From assembly GCA_938083445.1 (NCBI GenBank), contig CALKCP010000011.1, positions 85,517 through 149,516 on the forward strand: 64,000 nt of DNA, written 5' to 3'. This document shows, piece by piece, positions 19,452-28,279 of this stretch. The DNA comes from an uncultured Ulvibacter sp. Lineage in GTDB: Bacteria; Bacteroidota; Bacteroidia; Flavobacteriales; Flavobacteriaceae. A program made the translations under genes and the position numbers. Within the stretch, counting starts at the first letter, position 1, and each line of letters begins with the position of its first letter. The notes beneath the pieces were generated by a model. The model was given only the letters and a program-made list of their open reading frames with translations, was not told the origin of the DNA and searched no databases.

Positions 19452-19901
19452 TTATACTGTTTTTTCGGGGGTGTATATTTTTTTGTTGTTGATGAGTTCC
19501 AAGATAGTGTTCGCTACTCTTTTGAACACCCTAAGATCTTCTTCGGATATCGCTTTTTTCACCGCATCATCAAAGCCGAGAACTACAGTTTTTGAAAACT
19601 CTCGCATTTCTTGCCCAAATGGGGTTAGATGTATAATCACACCGCGACCATCCAAAGGGTTTGGTTTCCGAACGATAAGCCCTTTTTCTTCCATTGTCTT
19701 TAACGTTCGAGAGAGACTTGTGGCTTCCATTCCCATTTTCGGTCCTAATGCTGTTGATGAAGTCCCTTTTTCTGTATCGATACTAATAAGCGCAAAGCCT
19801 GTAGCCATAGAACTTCCTTTTTTCCCAGCTTCTTCATTATACATTTTCATTACACCTATCCAGGTGGAACGCAGCACATAGTCGATGGTTTTTTCTTTCA
19901 T
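19452..19901 (-). CDS. MarR-family transcriptional regulator, probable fad operon repressor
   Basis: Regulator of 149 aa with the MarR winged-helix domain: recognition helix GMEATSLSRTLKTMEEKGLI and wing RKPNPLDGRGVIIHLTPFG. It is the first gene of the operon encoding the FadN-like protein, thiolase and acyl-CoA dehydrogenase, with only 1 bp before the next gene. This arrangement strongly suggests it senses fatty acids or acyl-CoA and controls its own operon, as many fatty-acid-linked MarR/FabT proteins do. A palindrome at 19939-19950 in its promoter region is a candidate operator. The family call is secure; the ligand is inferred. Confidence 0.9.
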   Translation of the reverse strand: MKEKTIDYVLRSTWIGVMKMYNEEAGKKGSSMATGFALISIDTEKGTSSTALGPKMGMEATSLSRTLKTMEEKGLIVRKPNPLDGRGVIIHLTPFGQEMREFSKTVVLGFDDAVKKAISEEDLRVFKRVANTILELINNKKIYTPEKTV

Positions 19902-19919
19902 AGAAGTTTTTCAGAAGTC

Positions 19920-19937
19920 CAAAGATAGGGAAAGATA
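19920..19937 (-). promoter_or_regulatory. Promoter -7 region of the marR/fad operon
   Basis: On the minus strand, TATCTTTG (19927-19920) fits the Bacteroidota -7 element TAnnTTTG. A second near match, TATCTTTC, lies at 19937-19930 and is 23 nt downstream of a TTG (19963-19961) that could be the -33 element. Which of the two is used cannot be decided by eye. Confidence 0.5.
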
Positions 19938-19938
19938 T

Positions 19939-19950
19939 TATGCGTGCATA
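19939..19950. promoter_or_regulatory. Candidate operator palindrome TATGC-GT-GCATA upstream of marR/fad
   Basis: A 12-bp palindrome (perfect 5-bp arms, 2-bp centre) sits between the possible -33 and -7 elements of the marR promoter, overlapping a wider inverted repeat GTGCA-N8-TGCAC (19944-19961). The identical 12-mer occurs at 55266-55277 upstream of fabH. It is a plausible MarR binding site; there is no direct evidence. Confidence 0.45.
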
Positions 19951-20010
19951 GTAAATTGCACAATTAGTTTGGTAATTTTTCTATAATGAATTTACTTTTT
20001 GTAGGATACA

Positions 20011-20046
20011 AACCAAAGCGTCTTCCTATTGGAAGACGCTTTGGTT
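20011..20046. terminator. Intrinsic terminator after the acyl-CoA synthetase gene
   Basis: Perfect 16-bp inverted repeat (AACCAAAGCGTCTTCC / GGAAGACGCTTTGGTT) with a TATT loop. It lies 46 bp past the stop of the minus-strand acyl-CoA synthetase gene and upstream of marR, so the synthetase gene is a separate unit from the marR/fad operon. Confidence 0.8.
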
Positions 20047-20092
20047 AATAATGAAACAAATATGTATTATATGAGTCGAAACTGCCGTCCGC

Positions 20093-21868
20093 TTAATGTC
20101 CGTAAATCTTATTATAGAGATCCATGTATTTTGCTTTAATAACCTTTCTTTTCATTTTCATGGTAGGAGTGAGGTGACCCTCTTCAATACTCCAAATTTC
20201 TGGGGTAATCTCTATTTTTTTAATTTTCTCCCACTGGCCAAATTTTTCATTATGCTTCTCAACCTCTTCCATAATTCGATTGATCAAAACTTCATCTTGC
20301 GAAGCAATTTTTATGTCAGAACTTATATTCTCTCCTTTCTTCTTTGACCAACTTTCAATAAACTCCCAATTAGGTTGTACAAGCGCGGCTGGCATTTTCT
20401 CTCCATCACCAACAACCATTATCTGTTCAATGAAACGCGACTGCTTCATTGCATTTTCTAAAAGTTGAGGGGCAACATATTTACCACCACTGGTTTTGAA
20501 CATCTCTTTTTTACGATCTGTAATTTTGAGGAAGCCATCGGCATCTATTTCTCCAATATCCCCCGTATGAAAGTACCCATCTTTTAATACTTCACTGGTT
20601 TGAACCGGGTCTTTATAATAACCGATCATTACTTGAGGTCCCTTTACTAGAATTTCGCCATCATGTGCTATTTTTATTTCTGTATCTGGCAGTGCTTTAC
20701 CTACCGTTCCAATTCTAAAGCCTCCATTACGCATATCATTCACCGTTAATACAGGAGCGGTTTCTGTAAGACCATAGCCTTCCATTACAGGGCAGCCGGC
20801 AGCATTAAAAACGCGCGCTAAACGTGGCTGTAAAGCCGCGCTTCCTGAGGCTATCGCCTGAAGGTTTCCACCCAAGGCTTCCTGCCATTTAGAGAATATT
20901 AATTTGCGAGCGAGCTTTAATTTAGTTTCATACCACCATCCGTTTTGACCGTATGGTTCCCATTGAAGGCCTAAATCAACGGCCCAGAAAAACAATTTAC
21001 TTTTTACGCCTGTTAGGTCTGATCCTTTGGCAATAATCTTATCATATACTTTTTCCAGCAATCGCGGAACAGCAGTCATCACCTCAGGGTGAATTTCTTT
21101 TAAGTTATCGCTAATGGTTTCTAAGCTTTCAGCAAAATGAATACTTACACCACAATATTGATACATATATAAGAGCATTCTCTCATAGATGTGACAAACA
21201 GGTAAAAAACTAAGTGCTGTAGATTTTCCCATTTCGATGGGTAATCGCCCTTTACTATGTTTGGCGTTCCCTGCAATATTTTTATGCGACAGCATCACAC
21301 CTTTTGGCCTTCCTGTAGTTCCGGATGTATAAATTAGTGTCGCAAGATCATCTTCATTTACAGCCGCTTTACGGCTTTCTACTTCATCTTGATTGCTTTT
21401 ATCTTCACCCAATTTTAGTAGATCACTCCAATTCGAACAACCTTCAATCTCGTCAAAGGAATACACCTCTTTTAAAGAAGGAACGTTTCCTTTGATTTTT
21501 TGAATCTTATCTGCCACTTCTTTACAGGAAACAAAGCAATAAACAGATTCGCTATGATTAAGTATGTATTCGTAGTCTTCTTCAGAAATTGTTGGATAAA
21601 TAGGTACATCCTGGGCTCCAGTTTGAAGAATACCAATATCACAAATATTCCATTCAGTTCTATTGGTCATAGAAATAATAGCAACTTTGTCGTTGGGCTG
21701 AACTCCTAGCCTAATTAAACCACGGCTAATAGCATTGGCCTTGTCTATATATTCCTGAGTTGAGGTTGCAATCCATTCGCCATTTACCTTACTTACTAGT
21801 GCCTTTTCTTGAGGATACTGTTCTAGTTGATAATATGGAAAGTCAAAAAGTCTTTTTACGTCTGTCAT
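20093..21868 (-). CDS. Long-chain fatty-acid--CoA ligase (AMP-forming)
   Basis: Adenylate-forming enzyme of 591 aa activating fatty acids to acyl-CoA with ATP. Motifs: LIYTSGTTGRPKGVMLSHK (P-loop), GYGLTETAPVLTVN (A5), YFHTGDIGEIDADGFLKITDRK (A7/A8), and KTSGGKYVAP near the C-terminal catalytic region. It resembles the FAA1/FadD15-like class seen in Bacteroidota rather than E. coli FadD. It lies directly upstream of the marR/fad operon on the same strand but is separated by a strong terminator, so it is co-functional yet independently transcribed. Its product feeds the acyl-CoA dehydrogenase at 13737-15539. No membrane segment is visible. Confidence 0.93.
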   Translation of the reverse strand: MTDVKRLFDFPYYQLEQYPQEKALVSKVNGEWIATSTQEYIDKANAISRGLIRLGVQPNDKVAIISMTNRTEWNICDIGILQTGAQDVPIYPTISEEDYEYILNHSESVYCFVSCKEVADKIQKIKGNVPSLKEVYSFDEIEGCSNWSDLLKLGEDKSNQDEVESRKAAVNEDDLATLIYTSGTTGRPKGVMLSHKNIAGNAKHSKGRLPIEMGKSTALSFLPVCHIYERMLLYMYQYCGVSIHFAESLETISDNLKEIHPEVMTAVPRLLEKVYDKIIAKGSDLTGVKSKLFFWAVDLGLQWEPYGQNGWWYETKLKLARKLIFSKWQEALGGNLQAIASGSAALQPRLARVFNAAGCPVMEGYGLTETAPVLTVNDMRNGGFRIGTVGKALPDTEIKIAHDGEILVKGPQVMIGYYKDPVQTSEVLKDGYFHTGDIGEIDADGFLKITDRKKEMFKTSGGKYVAPQLLENAMKQSRFIEQIMVVGDGEKMPAALVQPNWEFIESWSKKKGENISSDIKIASQDEVLINRIMEEVEKHNEKFGQWEKIKKIEITPEIWSIEEGHLTPTMKMKRKVIKAKYMDLYNKIYGH

Positions 21869-21927
21869 AATCTATTTATTCTAAATTGCAAATTATGAAA
21901 AATAATTCAGTTTATTTATTAATATAA

Positions 21928-21958
21928 AAAAATGGAGCCCAGTAAAGGCTCCATTTTT
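21928..21958 (-). terminator. Intrinsic terminator after the M14 carboxypeptidase gene
   Basis: Stem AAAAATGGAGCC / GGCTCCATTTTT (12 bp) with a 7-nt loop, 27 bp downstream of the carboxypeptidase stop on the minus strand. A and T flanks would allow use on either strand. Confidence 0.85.
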
Positions 21959-21984
21959 AATAATAGTACGTTTTATATTGACAT

Positions 21985-24384
21985 TTATTCTTTCACAATT
22001 TTAAATGTGTGTGTGGTTTTCTCTGATGAAAACTTCATTAAGTAGATTCCTGAACTGTATCCGCTAAAATCAAAAGTCATCGATCCTTGAAGGTCTTTTT
22101 TTATTTCAATAATCTGACCCTGAATATTATACACATTAATTTCATAGTTATCAAGTGGTGTTGTAATATGCAACACGTTCTCTACAGGATTTGGATAGAG
22201 ATTGAACAATGAGACCTCCGAATCTACAACTCCGAGGTTTTCATCAAGAATATTTATTTCTAAATCGTCAAAATAAAATCCATCCGCTCTTAGGCCATTA
22301 TCAGATCTAAACTGAAACCTCACTAAAATAGTTTCACCTAAATAATCACTCAAATCAATTTCTTCAAGGACCCAATCGTTCTGAGTTCCATCGTATAAAG
22401 GTTCTCCTGTTGGCTGTGAGTTATTTGAGCTTCCCTCATTTGTATAAAGACCGCATTGGGCAATCCAATTAGAACCATTATCAATTGAAACTTCAAATTG
22501 AGTATAATCATAATTGCTTTCGATCTCCCATTTCGCGTAAAAAGTTACGTTGGCTCCAATCGCATTTGTCAGATCAACACTTTCTGCTAAGGTGATGGTT
22601 TCATTGGCGTTATTTGAGTAATTTCCATTGGGTGATTCTGTAATGGAGCTAGATGGTGAAACAAAAGTAGCTGTCGTAGTTCCCCATCCATCATTCACAA
22701 AATTATCGGTAACGCTATTACCAGAGTCTTCAAATACAGTGAGCAATGAACCAAATTTCTTTGTTAGTGTGGTCTTCGTATCAAAACTACCATTGTTGAT
22801 AATAAGTTCAAAAACAACCTCGTCTCCAACTGCAATACCACTATCTAAAGTATATTGAATAATCCCATCCGATAACTGCAATACTGACATTCCGTTGAAA
22901 CTAACTGGACTGCCAACGGACGTAATATTTGCTGATAAGGGATTGATACGCACGTTAAAGTCGCCAGATCCAGCAAGGCCTAACCTTTTTATGTCGAAGC
23001 TGGAGTTAATGGTAGTTTGGCTGCCAAGATACTGGGCTGAAGTGTCTTTGACAGATGCAAAGTTATTCACCATCTTAGCGGCTGTTAGGTTTAGATACAT
23101 CATTCCTTTACAAATCCCCTCGATCTCATTTGATGGCGGCCAAAATTGAGGTCCAATTTCTGGTGTAAAGGCGTAAATTTTGTCATGTGTTAAAATGGTA
23201 CCATACATAAAGTCGTCGCTATCCCCAGCAGCAGAATATAATTCGGATGAGAGGATGTTATTAAACCCGTTTTGCGAAACCAATTCTTCAGAAATACCTT
23301 CAAATATGTCATTTTCAACAGTCGGTGTGTTGCTAGTATACCCGTAGGGGTACAAAAGTAAATCTCCATAAGTATGGTTGTTAAAGGCCATAATAAAATT
23401 GTGATTTTCAACAAACCATTTCATTGCCTGGGCTTCAATTTCTGAGAATGGTTCTGTACCGTGATAGGTTTGATTATTCGGGTCGTTTGACGCACCGTCG
23501 CCTCCCCACATACCATTAGTTGGATCACCGTTTATAAAATATTCGTAATTCCTATTGAGGTCAACTCCATGGCCATTGAATCTGTTTTTTCGCCAAAAAC
23601 CACCACCGTTTGGATCTGTTTTTTCATTATACAAATAGCCGTCAGGATTAATAACAGGAACGAAATAAAGTTCTGTATTGTCTAGAATGCTTTGTATTTC
23701 AGGATCACTATCATAATTTTCTAACAAATACCACATATAGAAAATGAGTTGAGATAGTCCAGCAGGCTCTCTTGCGTGATGTATCGCTGTATATAAAATT
23801 TGAGGTTCTGCTTCGCTCGAATTCGGGTTATCACTAATTTTCACCCACTTAATTCCGTTTCCACCAATTGGAGGTGTTGTTGAATTATCTGCTTGACCAT
23901 TGGTCAGAAAAGTACTAATATTTTCTTTTTGAGTAATGAGGTTAGGGTAGAGGGTTTGCATTAAATCTAAATTATCAAGCATTTCTTGATAGGTTAAATA
24001 GCCACCCATAGAACCTAATTCAAAATTGTCAGGTGTTTGGTAGTCGATCACATTACTTCCCGAACAGGTCGGGTTCCTTTGAGAGGGTATGATGTCTCTA
24101 TTTTGCTGAAGAAAATACTCTTTTGAATCTTCTATTAGAACATCAACAGAAAAGCCAGCATCGCGAGCGGTCTCAATCTCTGTAATAGAAAAATCTGAAA
24201 TAATAAAAAACCCTCTTTTGTGCTCGCCATGGTCTACTGCCAATCCCAATCGGTTCAATCGTGATAAATCTTCAATCGAATTGTAATTTATTTTAGCACG
24301 TTGATAGACTTCTTGGGTCTCCTGAGTATACCCTATAAAACAAACGAATAAAAATACGAACTGTAAAAATCTTTTCATAACCAT
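21985..24384 (-). CDS. Secreted M14-family zinc carboxypeptidase with T9SS type A sorting domain
   Basis: Exported metallocarboxypeptidase of 799 aa. Signal peptide ends FIGYTQ (starts at Met1 or Met3). Zinc ligands H203-x-x-E206 are in HHAREPAG; the substrate-binding Asn-Arg motif is in GVDLNRNYEY; the third His is in NNHTYGDLLLYPYG; the catalytic Glu is in FTPEIGPQFWPP. After the peptidase domain come a beta-sandwich segment (about 440-560), a MAM-like or jelly-roll domain with NGSNWIAQCGLYTNEG, and the T9SS type A tail (LFNLYPNPVENVL ... HTFKIVKE). It lies 37 bp behind purL on the same strand and could be read through from it, although the functions are unrelated. It is expected to act at the cell surface on peptides. 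Confidence 0.93.
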   Translation of the reverse strand: MVMKRFLQFVFLFVCFIGYTQETQEVYQRAKINYNSIEDLSRLNRLGLAVDHGEHKRGFFIISDFSITEIETARDAGFSVDVLIEDSKEYFLQQNRDIIPSQRNPTCSGSNVIDYQTPDNFELGSMGGYLTYQEMLDNLDLMQTLYPNLITQKENISTFLTNGQADNSTTPPIGGNGIKWVKISDNPNSSEAEPQILYTAIHHAREPAGLSQLIFYMWYLLENYDSDPEIQSILDNTELYFVPVINPDGYLYNEKTDPNGGGFWRKNRFNGHGVDLNRNYEYFINGDPTNGMWGGDGASNDPNNQTYHGTEPFSEIEAQAMKWFVENHNFIMAFNNHTYGDLLLYPYGYTSNTPTVENDIFEGISEELVSQNGFNNILSSELYSAAGDSDDFMYGTILTHDKIYAFTPEIGPQFWPPSNEIEGICKGMMYLNLTAAKMVNNFASVKDTSAQYLGSQTTINSSFDIKRLGLAGSGDFNVRINPLSANITSVGSPVSFNGMSVLQLSDGIIQYTLDSGIAVGDEVVFELIINNGSFDTKTTLTKKFGSLLTVFEDSGNSVTDNFVNDGWGTTTATFVSPSSSITESPNGNYSNNANETITLAESVDLTNAIGANVTFYAKWEIESNYDYTQFEVSIDNGSNWIAQCGLYTNEGSSNNSQPTGEPLYDGTQNDWVLEEIDLSDYLGETILVRFQFRSDNGLRADGFYFDDLEINILDENLGVVDSEVSLFNLYPNPVENVLHITTPLDNYEINVYNIQGQIIEIKKDLQGSMTFDFSGYSSGIYLMKFSSEKTTHTFKIVKE

Positions 24385-24421
24385 GTGATATTTTTTTATT
24401 GTACGGGTTAAAACCCAGCAA

Positions 24422-27400
24422 TTAATTTTTATTTTCTAGCCATTTTCGAGCATTTACAAAACCTTCTAGCCAAGGAGAAACTTCGTCTTTTCTTCCAGCA
24501 GGGTAATTCGCCCAGTTCCATTGAAATGTTGATCGCTCAATGTGCGGCATCATCACCAAATGACGCCCGGTAACATCGGTCATCATAGCGGTATTATAGT
24601 CACTTCCATTTGGGTTGGCAGGATAGCTGTCATAACCGTATTTTGCAACTATGTTGTATTGATCCTCAGGCATTGGTAGATCGAACCTACCTTCGCCATG
24701 ACTTATCCAAACTCCTAAAGAAGCACCCGCAAGCGTAGATAGCATTACACTATTATTGTCAGCAATAGTAACGCTAGTAAAGTTACTTTCGTGTTTGTTT
24801 GAAACATTATGTCTCATTTTAGCTAATTTCTCGTGGTCTGGATTAATTAGATCTAACTCCAAGAACAATTGGCATCCATTACAGATTCCAACAGAAAGGG
24901 TGTCTTTTCTATCAAAGAACTTTTTTAGCGCATTGTTCGCTTTTTCGTTATATCGAAATGCGCCTGCCCAACCTTTCGCCGAACCAAGCACATCACTATT
25001 TGAAAAGCCACCAACGGCTCCAATAAATTGAATATCTTCAAGGGTTTCGCGACCTTCAATTAAATCGGTCATGTGCACATCTTTCACATCAAATCCTGCG
25101 AGGTACATTGCATTTGCCATTTCACGTTCACTATTACTTCCTTTTTCTCGGATGATGGCGGCTTTTAATCTGCGTTCGCCCACTAATGGTAGTTTTCCTG
25201 TAAAATGCTTCGGAAAGTTATACGATAACGGCTGATTTTTATAATTATTGAAGCGTTCGCCTGCCATTCCATTTGCAGATTGTTTTTGATCTAGTAAATA
25301 CGAAGTTTTATACCAGGCATCGCGCATTTCAGGAATACTGAAACTCAAGTCTTGCTCTGGATGCTTCAGCTGAAGGGTTTCAGAAGAAGTAACGTTTCCA
25401 AGTTTTACGAAGTTAATATTGTTCTTTGCCAATGTATTCTCAACAACATCATCTTCCGAAGCCTGTAAAACGATTCCACAATTCTCAGCAAATAATACCT
25501 TTGTCAAGTCATTTTCTCCCATTCCTGAAAGATCTAGATTAGCACCTAAGTTTACATCTGCAAAACACATTTCTAACAAGGTTGTAATCAATCCTCCAGA
25601 CGCAACATCGTGGCCGGCAGCTATTTTTTCTTCAGAAATTAAACCTTGTATCACGTTGAAAACAGTCTTGACATAGGCTGCGCTCTTTACTGTTGCAGTT
25701 TCAGAACCTATGGTATTTAATATCTGACCGAAAGAAGAACCTCCTAATTTGAAATCGTCTTGGGATACATTGATATAATAGATGCTCCCTTTGTCTTTTT
25801 GAAGCACAGGCTCTACAACTTTTTTAATATCATTACAATGACCAGCGGCCGAAATAATTACAGTTCCAGGTGAGATTACTTCCTCATTCTTGTACTTCTG
25901 TTTCATCGAAAGAGAATCTTTTCCGGTAGGGACATTGATTCCTAAATCGATGGCAAATTTACTTACGGCTTCAACTGCCTTATACAATCGTGCATCTTCG
26001 CCTTCGTTATTACAAGGCCACATCCAATTCGCTGAAAGCGAAATGCTTTTCAAAGCTTCTTGCATTGGAGCCCACACAATATTGGTTAGAGATTCTGTGA
26101 TGGCAACTTTTGAACCGGCTACAGGATCAATCAATGCACCAATCGGTGCGTGACCAATGGAAGTTGCAACGCCTTCTTTTCCATTATAATCTAAAGCCAT
26201 TACACCGCAATTGTTAAGTGGTAATTGCAACGGTCCTGCACACTGTTGTTTTGCAACACGACCACCCACGCATCGGTCTACTTTGTTTGTAAGCCAATCT
26301 TTACAGCCAACAGCCTCAAGCTGTAACACTTGAATGAGGTACTCTTTTATTTTTGAAGCATCATACGCTAGGTCATTATAATTTCTATCGACAGTGATGT
26401 CTTTCATGATCGTTTTTGGAGAACTGCCAAACATATCCTCTAGCGCAAAGTCCATGGGTTTTTCTCCAGTGCTTTTGCTTTCAAAGGTGAATTTATGATC
26501 CCCTGTTACATCCCCAACTTCATACATTGGAGAGCGTTCACGGTCTGCAATTCGCTTTAATTGAGCTAGGTCTTTCTCACCAATAACGAGTCCCATACGC
26601 TCTTGAGATTCATTCCCTATAATTTCTTTTGCTGATAGGGTAGGGTCACCCACAGGTAATGAATCCAAGTTGATTAATCCACCTGTATCCTCTACTAATT
26701 CGCTTAAACAATTGAGATGTCCGCCCGCCCCATGATCGTGAATCGAAACGATGGGGTTGTGATCGCTTTCGACCATCGCACGAATTGCATTGGCTGCACG
26801 TTTTTGCATTTCTGGGTTAGAACGTTGAATAGCATTTAGTTCTATCCCACTCGAGAATGCGCCCGTATCTGCCGATGAAACAGCTGCGCCACCCATTCCA
26901 ATTCTATAGTTTTCGCCACCTAGAATGACAATTTTATCTCCTTTTTGAGGAATATCTTTTAGAGCTTGGTCTGCTTTTCCATAACCAATTCCTCCAGCCA
27001 TCATAATAACCTTGTCGAAGCCAAGTTTTCTTGCATCTTCTTCATGTTCAAAAGTGAATACTGAACCTGTTATAAGGGGTTGGCCAAATTTATTTCCAAA
27101 ATCAGAAGCGCCATTGCTTGCTTTTATTAGAATATCTAATGGGTTTTGGTAGAGCCAATCTCTTTCAGTCATTCCTTTTTCCCAAGGTCTGTTTTTTTCT
27201 AAACGCGAATAAGAAGTCATGTATACCGCAGTTCCGGCTAATGGCAGGGAGCCTTTTCCGCCTGCTAGGCGATCTCTAATCTCTCCACCACTTCCTGTCG
27301 CTGCTCCATTAAAGGGCTCCACCGTTGTTGGGAAGTTATGCGTTTCGGCCTTAATTGAAATAACGCTTTCGAATTCTTTGGTTTCGTAAAAGTCGGGTTT

Positions 27401-28084
27401 GTCGGCACTTTTTGGCGCAAACTGAATGGCTTTTGGACCTTTCACGAAAGCAACGTTGTCTTTATAGGCAGAGACGATATCGTTGGGATGTGTTTCAGAA
27501 GTTTTTCTAATCAACTTAAATAAAGAGGAGGGCATTTCTTCACCGTCTATTTTAAACGTCCCATTAAATATCTTATGCCGGCAATGTTCGCTGTTTGCTT
27601 GACTGAAGCCAAATACTTCACTGTCGGTTAATTTTCGTCCTATTTTTAATGAAAGATCTTCTAAATAGATAATCTCTTCAGCATTTAAAGCAAGACCTTC
27701 TTGTTTGTTGTAAAGTGCTATGTTGCTAATATTCCTAATTGCTTCAGGTTGAACATCAATGGTATATATTGTTTGATTTAGGGCACTGTACTTTTGTGAA
27801 AGCATAGGGTCAAATTCTGTAAAGTTTTCGGAAACATTATAAAACTCCTCAATGCGAATAATACTTCTAATGCCCATATTTTGGGTAATCTCAACAGCGT
27901 TGGTACTCCATGGAGTAATCATAGAAGCTCTTGGGCCAATAAAAAAATCCGCAATTGCGGAAGTCTCTATTTTAGGTTGGTCGCCAAACAACCAAACTAA
28001 CTTTTGTATGTCCTTTTCTGAAATTTTTTCGTGCGTTTGGACAGCAAAAACAGTGTTTTTTACGTCTCCAAAAAAGTGAATCAT
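24422..28084 (-). CDS. purL: Phosphoribosylformylglycinamidine synthase (single-chain)
   Basis: Large FGAM synthase of 1220 aa, converting FGAR, glutamine and ATP to FGAM in step 4 of purine synthesis. The N-terminal PurS-like region is followed by FGAM synthase domains (SQANSEHCRHKIFNG, KAETHNFPTTVEPFNGAATGSGGE split over residues 240-265, HDHGAGG), and a C-terminal class I glutaminase with Cys in SVGICNGCQLF and His/Glu in PHIERS. Length matches the single-chain proteobacterial/Bacteroidota type (about 1220-1300 aa), not the three-subunit PurSQL type. A good -7 promoter lies 55 bp upstream. The gene is a stand-alone purine gene and is divergent from the GEVED protein gene. Confidence 0.97.
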   Translation of the reverse strand: MIHFFGDVKNTVFAVQTHEKISEKDIQKLVWLFGDQPKIETSAIADFFIGPRASMITPWSTNAVEITQNMGIRSIIRIEEFYNVSENFTEFDPMLSQKYSALNQTIYTIDVQPEAIRNISNIALYNKQEGLALNAEEIIYLEDLSLKIGRKLTDSEVFGFSQANSEHCRHKIFNGTFKIDGEEMPSSLFKLIRKTSETHPNDIVSAYKDNVAFVKGPKAIQFAPKSADKPDFYETKEFESVISIKAETHNFPTTVEPFNGAATGSGGEIRDRLAGGKGSLPLAGTAVYMTSYSRLEKNRPWEKGMTERDWLYQNPLDILIKASNGASDFGNKFGQPLITGSVFTFEHEEDARKLGFDKVIMMAGGIGYGKADQALKDIPQKGDKIVILGGENYRIGMGGAAVSSADTGAFSSGIELNAIQRSNPEMQKRAANAIRAMVESDHNPIVSIHDHGAGGHLNCLSELVEDTGGLINLDSLPVGDPTLSAKEIIGNESQERMGLVIGEKDLAQLKRIADRERSPMYEVGDVTGDHKFTFESKSTGEKPMDFALEDMFGSSPKTIMKDITVDRNYNDLAYDASKIKEYLIQVLQLEAVGCKDWLTNKVDRCVGGRVAKQQCAGPLQLPLNNCGVMALDYNGKEGVATSIGHAPIGALIDPVAGSKVAITESLTNIVWAPMQEALKSISLSANWMWPCNNEGEDARLYKAVEAVSKFAIDLGINVPTGKDSLSMKQKYKNEEVISPGTVIISAAGHCNDIKKVVEPVLQKDKGSIYYINVSQDDFKLGGSSFGQILNTIGSETATVKSAAYVKTVFNVIQGLISEEKIAAGHDVASGGLITTLLEMCFADVNLGANLDLSGMGENDLTKVLFAENCGIVLQASEDDVVENTLAKNNINFVKLGNVTSSETLQLKHPEQDLSFSIPEMRDAWYKTSYLLDQKQSANGMAGERFNNYKNQPLSYNFPKHFTGKLPLVGERRLKAAIIREKGSNSEREMANAMYLAGFDVKDVHMTDLIEGRETLEDIQFIGAVGGFSNSDVLGSAKGWAGAFRYNEKANNALKKFFDRKDTLSVGICNGCQLFLELDLINPDHEKLAKMRHNVSNKHESNFTSVTIADNNSVMLSTLAGASLGVWISHGEGRFDLPMPEDQYNIVAKYGYDSYPANPNGSDYNTAMMTDVTGRHLVMMPHIERSTFQWNWANYPAGRKDEVSPWLEGFVNARKWLENKN

Positions 28085-28138
28085 TCTTTACATGAATTTG
28101 AAGGCTTGCCCGACAGGTACAAGCGGTTTTTAAAGGTG

Positions 28139-28146
28139 CAAAGATA
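28139..28146 (-). promoter_or_regulatory. purL promoter -7 element
   Basis: Minus-strand TATCTTTG matches TAnnTTTG exactly; transcription would start near 28132, leaving a leader of about 48 nt. A TTTA at the -33 distance is only a partial match. No PurR-type operator or purine riboswitch was recognised in the leader. Confidence 0.6.
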
Positions 28147-28229
28147 ATAAATTTTGACCTAATTGCTAAAGTGAATTTTAGAAGCATCCTAAAGATTTTA
28201 GTTTCGCATTAGTTAGTTCAATTTCGACC

Positions 28230-28260
28230 TTGTTGTTTCAGGATTATTCCATTACATTTG
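28230..28260 (+). promoter_or_regulatory. Promoter of GEVED protein A
   Basis: TTG at 28230-28232 (or 28233-28235), then 20 (or 17) nt, then TACATTTG at 28253-28260, an exact TAnnTTTG element. The start site would be near 28267, only about 13 nt before the ATG at 28280, with an A-rich leader. Confidence 0.7.
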
Positions 28261-28279
28261 AATAAAAAAAAACGGCTTT

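Noticed and set aside
19471..19881. 136-aa plus-strand frame
   Set aside because: Fully antisense to the MarR gene with no recognisable motif.
24402..24418. GGGTT-AA-AACCC small hairpin between purL and the M14 gene
   Set aside because: Only 5 bp of stem and no T-run; purL may read into the M14 gene.
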